Assembly (NCBI GenBank): GCA_030062745.1
Contig: CP099841.1
Span: 5,893,423-5,957,422 of the forward strand
Length of the DNA: 64,000 nt
Direction of reading: 5' to 3'
Origin: Capitulum mitella
Lineage: Eukaryota; Arthropoda; Thecostraca; Pollicipedomorpha; Pollicipedidae
The notes beneath the pieces are model-generated. The model saw only the letters and a list, made by a program, of their open reading frames with translations, was not told the DNA's origin and searched no databases. Made by a program: the position numbers and the translations under genes. Each line of letters starts with the position of its first letter. Position 1 is the stretch's first letter. Positions 12,060-22,800 of the stretch are shown piece by piece.

Positions 12060-13223
12060 TTTTTTATCCCGCATTGACCTCTGAGGTCAAAGTTACAAGT
12101 AATCAAAAGTAATCGATTTTTATAGACATTGCATGACTCCAATGCCCATAACTCGGCGACAGACTGTTCCAGGAAAGTGCGACTAGCGTCACTCGAAAGA
12201 GAAATGTTTCAGCGTTCTTAAATAGATTCATTTTTTGGTGACCTCGGGGCGATCTTTGACCTGACGAGGTCACTTGGAACATTCTTGGCTTGAGCCATGT
12301 TTATTCACTGTGATCTCCACAAAAATGTAGCGCGATATGTCCCAGGTATCTACAATAAGCGTGGCAAAAACCGTTTTGAGCAGATTAAAACTTTTTCAGA
12401 AACTTTAAATTTAGTGTTTTTAAGTGGCGCTTGAGAAATGTACCCAGAGGCTATCTGACGAAGATCGATTGGTTTCGTGCTTTCCGTTCGTCCGATCGTT
12501 TTGCAATTTGGTGCGAACAATGTACTTCGTGCCCGCTACACATCAGCTTTGTTTTAAATTTCTTGGCCTCACCGGTCAAAGATCATGACTTTCCACCACC
12601 AGCTGACCCTCGCCATCCAGACCTGACATACCGGTTCTTCACATTTCGATGGAAGCGAGTCTGTCGGATGTTTTTAGTCCTTTAAGCCAAATGAGACGAT
12701 CTTATTCGAGCATCAGGGCCTGTCCAAGGCCAACCGAGGTCTGACTGCTGACTGGGAACTGATCTTGATTGACCTTAGACAACCTGTTGGCCTCGGACCA
12801 TTCATGCTTTTTATGGCACTGATTCCGAATTTCACATATATTGTTAACGTATCGGAGTTCGCACTTATCAAAATTCCGTGTTGGCCAGAGGGCGTTTATT
12901 TTTTGTCATGACGTCCTCCCATAAATGGAAGAATAGTTACAAGTGAAATGACAACATCGTACAGAAGCAGGCAGAAGTGATATGATGATTGAAATACGTG
13001 CCCCCCCCCCCCAAAAAAAAAAACGAGGAAATAATTTTTTTCAGGACATGGAATGAACATAGAGGATTCGATACCAACAAAACAGATTTGAAATTGGAAA
13101 TCAACGCCCAGGAAATATAAAATATTCCGAGATGACAATAGGGATTCCAGGGTCAACCGATGTCAGTGACCTCAGCTGACCTTTCAAAGGCCCTAATGGA
13201 CGTCTAGATTATATCAATTGATT

Positions 13224-14474
13224 TTAACACTATTCCTGGCAGGAGAAGGCTGAATTCGCCATCCCCTCCGGTTTTTTTGCTTGCCAATTCCAGGCTTTTT
13301 CATGCAGCTTCACGACACTTGGTCACTGTTCTTAGCTATTCTTTTTAAGTACTGTGACCAAATCTCAAATTCTTTTTGCTCAGGAACGGAGCCAGACAAC
13401 GTTTTTGGGAGGCACCTCAGGCCATTTTTGGCCCTGTTGAGGGTGAAGGAAAAACGACTGCCAAAATAGCGTTTTTAAGATAGAACTTAAAACTTTATAT
13501 GGATGTATAACTAAATAGCTGGGCAACTTTCAAATATAATTTTGCTTGTCTGAGGTCACTTTACAAGGTCAGGTCAAGGTCAAAAGTCAAAATGTGGTTT
13601 TATAGACATAATTTCGGTGCTATTTTCTAAAATACCAAACCCGGAACATACATGAGGTAGAAGGGTTCCCTCTACTTGCGTATCAAGTGTCAGCGTGATA
13701 TCGGGTCTGGTCACGGAGCTACGACATAAAATGTCAGTGACCGTACCCTGTATCAGAACAGTCGAAACATGAAATTTTTGAAATAGGATGAATTAAAATG
13801 ATTAAAAACGTTTACAGATAATGCTTAATGCACACGAGATCATTCCAAGTGACCCCAGGGCCACTGAAGGTCATTTAAGGTCAAAGGTCACAAGTTGATC
13901 TGACGAGCATGTGCCCATGACAGTTCCACCTTTTCATGTCCCTGGCACCGACGATGTCAACAGTATACAAACATTGTAATATGACTTGTACTTCTTTAGC
14001 ATAACATAACCAGCAGAAGCCAAAAAGTGCTTTTACCTTTCTTGTTCCTGCAGTTTTTGAAAAACTAATCCTCACATTTCTGAAACCTTGTGAACGCCTA
14101 TGAAGTTCCTCAAAATTTGACATTTTTGTTCAAATGGTAAAAGTTTCATCCATAATCTCTCGACTCATACCAATTTCATCAAAATCGGTCCATAAACAAC
14201 GAAGTTATAAGATGCCCAAAAGTACCCCCCATTTTAATATTTTTACCCCTTGTATCCACCCCTTTCCAAACTTTGGAGTTCTTTTTTAAGTCGATTTTTT
14301 TAAGTCGATTTCTTAAGTCGATATTTGTTTTTTAAGTCGATCGGCAAATCGATTGCTGTTTGTTGCAACGAAATCGGATGTGCAGTTCTCGAGATCTCGA
14401 AGGGGGGCCGGATCCACCCCCCACCCCCTGCCGGGAATCGGCCATACCGTGTAGCCCTCCGGAAATAGGGTTAA
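13224..14474 (+). mobile_element. non-autonomous TTAA-flanked element (piggyBac-like MITE), copy 1
   Basis: Bounded by TTAA (13224-13227 and 14471-14474). The left end begins CACTATTCCTGGCAGG and the right end finishes GCCCTCCGGAAATAGGG, an imperfect terminal inverted repeat pair. Copy 2 at 58047-59264 aligns along the full length in the same orientation and is more intact at the left end. Internal G-run/C-run pairs sit just inside each end. No transposase frame is present, so it would depend on a helper. TTAA target duplication with CCCTA-type ends is the piggyBac hallmark; that assignment is inference. It contains the chain AAGGTCAGGTCAAGGTCA near 13567 and a perfect DR1 at 13878-13890. Confidence 0.75.
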
Positions 14475-16718
14475 GGCCTAAGAACACCCGACAGGCGCAC
14501 TTTTGGTGGAAATGTGGAGAACGGGTATGTCATGCATCGATGGCTGGGGTCGATTGATGATAGGATGTCATGACCAGTTACCTTTCGGGTAAAGCAATTT
14601 AAAACTAAGGTGATGTATGGCAGGCACGCAGGATATTGTGTACACCAAATTGTAGAACAATCGAACTGACGAAGGGCACGAAATCAGCAGTATTCGTCAA
14701 ACAGTCTTATGGCATATGTTCCCAGCGTATTTGGCAGCACTTAAGTCATGATACTTGAAAAAGTTTCAATTTTCTCAGAAATGTTTTTTACACTTATTTC
14801 AGATACTTGAGGCATATTGCGCTGTATTTTCGCGAAGATCACGATGGGCAAACTTGGCTAAAATCAAAAGTATTCCATGTGACCTAGTCAGGTCAAAGGT
14901 CATCCCGAGACCACCCAAAAATGGACTGATTTATAAAGCTTGAACATTTTTCTCACGCTCTGAGGTAATCAGACCTTCCTGTAGAAATCTGTCACCGAGT
15001 TGTAGGCATTTGAACCACGCATTTCCTGAAAAAAATCAATGGCTTTTCATGGCCTGCAACTTTACCTCAGAGGTCATCCAGAGCCAAAAATTTATGGATG
15101 ACCATTTTTTGATAGGGACTATGAGCGTACCAAATTTCGCCAAAATCGGAAGTGGTCGGGTCAATTCTTGTGCGATCATGGAATGACTCCTATGGAACGC
15201 ACCCAAACGATATGCACTTGATGAAGACGCTCAAGTGGCATATCATCGACTACGAACACTCCACCGGTTTACCAAACAATGTTGCAGATCTCAGTAGCCT
15301 CCGATCGTAGAAAGTTCTTCGACGAAGATGGAGTACTTATTGGCTGTAGACTTCTCCTGTGCCAGCTGAGTCATGTCGATGTTCCTGAACCTTATGATTA
15401 ATGTAATAATAGGCGCTGACATCTGTTGCTGGCTCGCAATGTACTTCATTGTGACTTATTCTCAGGACTGCATCATAGTGTAAACAGGGGCTGCCTCATA
15501 ACCTCATTTTTCCACGTCGCAGGCGCGTCAAGAAGAAACATGCGTGTCGTGAAAGTGTGGCGGAAGGCTGTCACGAGGTCACGAGGTCACGAAAGCTGTC
15601 GAATGAGGTCGCCACGCGTCGCAAAGGCATTGCTGTTTGCCTTCTCCTATTACCACGATTTGCATGCAGCAACTCTAATCTTCACTCTTGGAGGCAATGG
15701 TACCTTAAGTGAGCCTTCGACGAGATATGAACCTTTTGCGTCAAGTATCACACCACGCATGACAGCAATTAGAGCACCGAAGCCCTTAGTTCATATATTC
15801 CAATTTATTACGAAGACTATTTACCTGTGTTTTCAGCGGCTGTGTCGCTGCGTCCAAAGCACCGAGCCGCGGTTTCCCGCATTCCCTGTGCCTCTAAATT
15901 TTGCTTCTAATCCGAAAATGTGTCTTAACCCGGTATCAAATGTGTGGTGTCAAATATCGCACCCCTCGGTTTTTCGTGAATGACTTCTGCGCCGTCAGAG
16001 CCAGCCCAGCCAAACTTCAGTACCTATGCATCAATCAGTTTTGCATATCTTGACATCAAAAGTATTTTCACGCTAGGTGAGGTCACAGAGATATGGCGTC
16101 ATAACTGGACCTTTGCATATATGTTTTCGCCTCTTCGGGCGGTGGCGCAAACATGGTTCGTTTTTTTTTATCATTTTCGCGAATATGATGCATGGATTAT
16201 TTGGATTTATATTGGACACGGTCTCCAAAAACATATACAACCATGAAACGTTAACATTAGAGGTCATTTTTGGTCGCATGCATGATGGCATTTGGACTGA
16301 TTTGCATTGTTGGTGATGGAAGTGGTTGCCGTTGACCTTCCCTATCGCTCAAGCCAGACAAGCAAATCTATATGCGCCTCCTAGCAAGGTTCACCAAAAG
16401 CAACGTGAGAGCATGTGAGGTCACGTCACGGCAGATGTCAAAACGAAATGAAATGCAGCTTTTTCTATGGTAGATCGTTCAGAAGCAGTAGAGAGCAATT
16501 ATTATTCCTGGTCAGAAAAAGAAAATGACTGTGTGTCCGGACCTGGCTTGACCTTGCCCCGATAAGGAGCAAACGAAGCGGATTTGATTATCACGTCATT
16601 TCAGTTCTGTTCTTGACACAGTTAAGAATCTCAGCGAATAATTATTTCCCTTTGTCAGGAGAAGTGATGCAACCTTATTTGACTTGACCTAGACTGACAA
16701 TGACTGGGTGAAAAGCAG

Positions 16719-17930
16719 CTAACCCGCCCCCGACTGGGGCCGGGCAGTTGACCGCCCCTCTGATGTTTTTCTGGGATTACGAAAGAACGAACTAACACAG
16801 AGCCACGAAACTTTGTGTACCTTTTGCTTGACTATTTTTACACCCTGTGTCAAAGTTTTGATCTCAGATCAAATCAGGTGCCTGACCTAGGTCAGATCAA
16901 AGGGACCTATGTCCAAAAAAGTTTAGCACCCTGTAACTTTTTCGCAAAACAAGATATCACAATTATACTTTCAGGGATTAGTGATCTTGACAGATGAAAC
17001 ACACCTCCTATCTTAGATTTTTCGGAATTTTCCGAGTCATTGACCTAAGGTCAAGCCCATTTTTAATACGTTTCGTCGTTTTTCGGAAATGGGCGGGATT
17101 TTTCATAACATTTTTAGTGTGGAGTGAAGCAGACATCTAGTTACCGTCATTGGACAAAGTATCAGCGACATGCAGCCATTGACCTGAGGTCAGGTGACGA
17201 ATAACTGTTGTGAGCCAAAATACACTACCGTCAAAGTCAGCGATGAATTACTCAGAATGGATAGAAAATGGCAGAACAGGCCTGCACAGACGCAAGTGAT
17301 ACCAAGAACCTCAAAAAGTTTGAAAAACTACATATTTTGGATATAAACAGGCTCTCGCGAATAAAGCCCCGCAAATTGTGTAGATTGGTAGCTAACGAAT
17401 TTTCCAAAATTTAAGCATGAGAAACCATCACAAGAACCACTAAGATCAATAAAATTTACATGGATAGGCTTATGTCGCGAAAATAAAGGAACGCTAAAAT
17501 TAGTTCCCGTTAATTTCTTACTGCGTACGGCTGCGTCGCCCGCCGACAGCCGGTGCGGAAATTGCCGTGTCTTGAACGCAACGTTTCGGCGTATATATTG
17601 AACAAATCTGAGAAATTAGATGTGTATCGGTATTTGCGGACCTTTACTTGTGCGCGGGTGCCTTTACCTTTACGTTATTAGTCACAACCCTTGCAGGCCG
17701 TTTCTCCGTCTCATGCAGTCGGCTATAATAAAACATATATAGGACGTAAATTGCTTATATATTACCTAAAACTAAAAAATGAGACGGGTTTCGATCTCTA
17801 CTCGTCACAAGCTTTCCAACGGTGTGTTTATTTGTATCGTGCGACCAACCGTTCGTGACTTAGAGGGGGGCAGTCAGCAACCCCCCAGCCGGGCGTGATC
17901 GTCGCCGACGGACAGTTGTGCGCGGGTTAA
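16719..17930. mobile_element. possible third TTAA-type element, ends degraded
   Basis: The left end (from 16719) reads CTAACCCGCCCCC, then GGGCAGTTGACCGCCCCTCTG. The right end, read in reverse complement from 17930, is TTAACCCGCGCAC, then GTTGCTGACTGCCCCCCTCT. The two ends match as imperfect inverted repeats of about 60 bp. The length of about 1.21 kb is close to the two clear TTAA elements, and the interior is likewise rich in TGACCT/AGGTCA. The left TTAA would have mutated to CTAA. No second copy is present in the window, so this is less certain. Confidence 0.4.
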
Positions 17931-19559
17931 TGCAAACTGATCATCAGAAGGTTGATATGACCTGACATTGGTTTCATTTCTGTCCTGTTTGTTACGTGGT
18001 CAGCATGGCTATGGGTAAGTATCGATCTTTGACATAAAGTGAGATCAATATTTAACCCCACCTAGGCTGACCTTGACGCGGTATTTTTAACCTTTTGATA
18101 TGTTTCTGATGCAAAAAATCGTGACCTTTTGTTTGGTACCCAATTGAAGGCTATAAAAGTAGCATTCCCGATGATTTGATGTACGAACCGATGTCGGTTT
18201 TCCCGACGTTATGTTATACGTTTTAAGTGACCTGTGACGTCATCAGTCAAGTAACCAGGGCTAACATAGTATTTTCTGAATTGCAAGACTCAAGGCTATC
18301 GACTGGTGGTAAAACGGTTCAGATCCGACGATTAGATGCTTAGATAACAGGAGTGCCCTTTTTGACACCCCCAGGCGGTCGCGGGTGCAAAAAAGATGGG
18401 CGATGCCGGGCTAATGGTATTCACTGCTGATCTCCCATGTTTTCATTCAGATTGTGTTAGTTATTTTTTATGCAGATCTTATTGGACCCTAAATTTGTCT
18501 GTGATTGTGAACGTCGGACAGGGACACATTTAACGTACTTTTCTTGAGCTGGCTACGTTTCAGAGGTTTCGATGTGTATGGGAATACAAATTGGGAAGTG
18601 GAACTCTATTTCAGCTATGGTCAGTTTCTAGAGCTTATGGTTAAAATACGTTGGTTCCAGTGCTGCCCAATAGTGTCATGTTTTAAACGTTTTTCGACTG
18701 GACTTCAACCCATCATGAGGTTTCGATGCACTCCTCAGAACCAGTCATTAACCTCCCAAGCATTGCTGACGGTCGGTAGACGTGGTGTTGGCGTTCTTCA
18801 CTAGATCTTCATGATTACAGGGACATAAACATGACTACGACCTCTTCAGTGATGAAAATGCAACCAAACCACTAAGCAGTTTGTTCGGATGGTACCATTT
18901 TCCAGAACTGTTTTTGGGTTAAGCACGCAGTGGACAACATTCCATACGTTTGGCTATGCCACTTATTCCACTTCTTGAAATTTAAAACTCAGTATTGTAC
19001 TGGGTATAGAACAAGAAATCATTGGAAACCGGCCGCGAAGCGTATTGTGGCAAGACACAAAGGCATTGTGATATCAGCTAAAATGAACCTAACATTGGCG
19101 TAGGAACGGGGGAGGGGCATGGGGCCATGCCCTTCCCCTCCTCCCACACCTCTGGGGGAATTAAAAGTAAGCCCAGTGGAAAAAAATGTCGTTAGCTCCC
19201 CACTTTTTGGAATGCTTCTACATCCCTGTGTCCTAAGGCCTTTCGAAAGTAGGTATACGAAACGACTACTGCAGGAAATGGGAAACAGATATATTTTCCA
19301 CTTATTATGATATTATTACATGTTTTCGCTTGACATTATTGTTACAGTAGGAGTAGTCAGAAACAGGGCCCGTGTCTCCCACTTTTTTGGGGAATTTGGC
19401 ATAAGGTCTATGTGAAAAAGTGCTCTCCCCACTTTTTCATGCTCGTAAGCCCCGATTATTACTTTCCGCACGGAGCACAGTTTTTTCCGCGTAAGGAAAG
19501 GCCAGAAGGCCCTGTCGTGCAAAGGCTGCAACCGTCGCCAAAAAAAAATCGATTTGTTA
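17931..19559. other. upstream flank of POMGNT1
   Basis: No exon recognised. Contains GGGGAGGGGCATGGGGCCATGCCC (19108 on) and several CCCCACTTTTT words (19195-19440) typical of a dispersed element. There is no CpG island directly before the POMGNT1 start, so the promoter may lie further upstream or be of low-CpG type. Confidence 0.4.
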
Positions 19560-19878
19560 ATGACGTGCAGGGCTGTGCCAATCTTACGCTACCCACGGAC
19601 GCCGTTTCAGCGCCTGGCGCTGGCGCTGATACTGGCCGTCGTCTTCGTCGACGTTTGCATCATCACGGCGCCACGGCAGGCCGCCGCGCCGGCGAAGGCG
19701 GCGCCCGGCGACGAGCCGGTCCAGGCCTGGGGCAAGAGCCGGCAGCGGCGCCGGCCGGCGCCCTGGCCGGCGCCGGACCGGGAGCCGGACGGGATGGAGG
19801 AGCTGCCGGAGACGGCCTGGATGCCGGCGGCCGAGGCGCAGCCCGACAGCAGGGAGGCCTGGGAGCGGCTGAACGAAG
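19560..19878 (+). CDS. POMGNT1: POMGNT1 exon 1: cytosolic tail, signal anchor, stem start
   Basis: From ATG, a basic N-terminus (RYPRTPFQR) precedes a hydrophobic anchor, LALALILAVVFVDVCII, giving type II Golgi topology. A low-complexity Pro/Arg/Glu stem follows. Donor GAAG|GTGAGA, phase 1. The human anchor likewise contains a polar residue. Confidence 0.8.
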
Positions 19879-22800
19879 GTGAGACCAGCCGCTGGCGCCG
19901 GAGAAGACGCCGCCTGACGCGTCCCTCTGGGCGGGCCGGCGGGGTTCTGAGACCAGCCGCTGGCGCCGGAGAAGACGCCGCCTGACACGTCCCTTTGGGC
20001 GGGCCGGCGGGGTTCTCTTGGAGTCGCTGGATACGCTGATTGGCAAGATGAATTAGAACAGTTTCTTCGTTCCTGCAGTCATTGTCTTGAATTATTAAAT
20101 GCAGTCGTGTTCCGCAGTGCTTGTCATCAACAGTACCTGGCCACGTGCGAATTCGAAGAGTACGTGCTGTCATGTTTTCATGTCGTGTTACCTGTCGATG
20201 TCCGAATCGATACGTGTGATGTGGCCATAGGGAGATGGTCTGGACCCACACTGTCCAAAATTTAGAAGGAAGGCCTGTGGTAACGACTGGACAGGTCTGA
20301 AGTCTTAGTCAGACCTCTCCCCCAGTAATATTACGACTCTCCAAGCAGTGCTGTGGTATACAAGAGCTGATCTGTCGTTCGCGATTAAGAAAGGTCGTGG
20401 GATTCAACCAATACCCCTCGAAATTTATCAAAAGACCGGTGCCTTCTGGCTGATAACTTTATAACCAAAGGTCTACTTCAGTGTTCTTGGCCTAAGATCT
20501 CCAAAGCCCCTCGTGCACGCCACTCTCTGGCCGCCAGTGGACGTTGGCGGTGCCGGCCAGAACCAGCCGAAGCCACTGGAGTCGCTGGATCCGCTCGGCC
20601 CGACCCCCCGGCGCCGGCTCGAGGTCGAGGCCGGCGAGGAGCATGTCGACGTCAAGCTGGACGGAGAGTCGGTGAGAGTCGGCGCTTCCGGCTGGAGGAG
20701 GCGGGGCGGGGGTGGAGCACTCCGTGATTGTGTGGTGCACACCGTCGTTCCGGGTCGTCATGGATGGGAAGGGCTATTTGATTACACGTCAGGATCTGGA
20801 AAGACGTCACACACATGAACAAATGCTGTGCAAAATGATTGCGATGGATACATGATAAGATACAGATACAGATATGGATACAGAAACTGGCGAGATACAG
20901 TCATGACTCACGGTGTCGCGAAAAATGCATTCAGATACTGTGGTATTGCCAAAAGGCAACGGGACCTTAAAATTACTGGGACTTTAGTCCCGCTGATCCC
21001 TTTTTCGGTAGCTAACAGCTGACGACACTCCTTAATCCACATATAGTAAAATCCTGGGATATTTTAGTTCTCATGGCTTCAGCTGTCCAAATTCCACCTT
21101 GTCGAGAGCAGATAATGCCAGACCAATTCACCTCATTGGAAACGACTGACGATGTCCCCCCCCGCCTTGGACTGCGGACCTTAACCGCGGCTTCGCCGCA
21201 GCTGATGGTGCCCGACCCCAACAACCGAACGCGCGGCCTGCACGTGGTGGTGCTGGACCAGGACTCCGGAGCGGTGATGGCGCGTCGCCGCTTCGACACT
21301 GTGCTGTCCGAGGTGCATGAGGAGGCGTTACACTTCCTGGACGCCGTCCGGCCTGGCCGGGTGTTGGTCATGGCCACCAAGGTACGGCGGCAGCGGGCAG
21401 ACGGATCCCGAGGCGCCCGTGACTTTTTTAGAACGTCAGTGAACTTGTGTGGAAAGGATGAGTCTTGTGTAATGAAGTAATTTTCCATGCTTTCCTGGTC
21501 TCCAGAGTTGACGCTTGTTTTAGTCTTAGCTTTCTGAAACCAACGTCTAAAGTCCAGCAACTTTCTGGATTATTTAGTGTAAAATTGGATGTGATAAAAC
21601 AAGTTTGCATTGTCTGGAAAACAGGAAAAAGGAATTTCAGCTTCCGGTTTTGATCACTTTTACGTGACGGTTGTGGAACAGTCTTTATTAGGGTTGATGG
21701 CTGGAGGGTTTCACGAAGTCTGACTGAAATGATGATACAATGACATGTTCAAAGCAATGTACCGTCCCACTTTTGAACTGTTTAGTCCCCTCGCCGACAT
21801 CGACCGAAGTTGTCGCCCATTGCAGGATGACATGAGCTTCAAAATGCACTCGGATCTGCGGCTGAAGCTGACTCAGCTAGGCTCTCAGTTTATCCCTGAC
21901 CTCAGATTCCGGGACCAGTGGGCGATGGTCGCGCTTCAGGTGAGCAGAACCTCGACTCGCGTGGTGTTGTAGGTGCTCTCAAATGCAGTTGATGTTACCG
22001 AGCCGGCACAGGGCGTACAAAGGCGCAAACGTGAAACGTCCTGGACCACGTATTTCTGCGTAGCGTATATGTAGATCAGGCATGTGGATGTGGTGATTGA
22101 AAAGGTGAGAGAAAAACGCAGATATATTGATCCTTGTCATGTTGTCCTACAGTTCAGTTATGAGGAATAGCCCCTGGAGTTATCGACGTTCCGTTCGTTC
22201 GGATGACGGTTCAAAAAGACCCCGCGACGGCAGCGGGTGAACTGCGATTCCCTCTAGCGTGCAGGAATGGTTCCTCAGATACCTGTCAACTCCGCTAGAC
22301 TAAATCATCATTTGACAAATCCCTCTGCCGTCCTCCCATCACCAGTGACCTCTTGTGACGCTCGTAGTCATAATGACCTTCGCGAGTCCGGCCCTCACCT
22401 TGGCCTTTGTAATATTTGTGGCCCATTTGTGGTTCAGCCCTAAAGCCCTCGTTCGCGAGCTTTGTTCTTCCTTTGACCCTGGGGCCGTTGTAGGTTCGCG
22501 ACCACGCAATTCCTATGCCCCCATGAACCATACGACCCTTCCAACCTCTGTGATCCAATTTACCCTATGACCAATGCGGACAGGTGACTTCACTCGTCGA
22601 CCTCCATGACCCCTGTAACCCCTGCGACCCGCACGACCCGGTGACCCGCGTGTTGCCGGGCAGGGCGCCGGCGAGGCCCTGGGCGAGACCTTCAGCCCGG
22701 CCCCGACGCCGGGCGAGTACGGCGGCCCGCTGTTCCTGCGCGTCGACCTGGCGCTGGGCTCGCTGCCGGCCACGCCGCCCTGCCACTGGACGGTCTCGGA

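Larger units (their letters stand above)
12060..18260. repeat. AGGTCA/TGACCT-dense, transposon-rich stretch
   Basis: More than 25 AGGTCA or TGACCT words, with close variants, are spread over about 6 kb. Arrangements include everted repeats TGACCTCTGAGGTCA (12075), TGACCTAGGTCA (16883), TGACCTAAGGTCA (17041) and TGACCTGAGGTCA (17180), and perfect DR1 repeats AGGTCAAAGGTCA (13878, 14890). One segment (13224-14474) is a defined element whose second copy at 58047-59264 carries the same half-sites. The pattern is therefore probably inherited from one or more mobile-element families. The half-site is the core motif of nuclear-receptor binding sites; any binding is inference. Confidence 0.55.
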
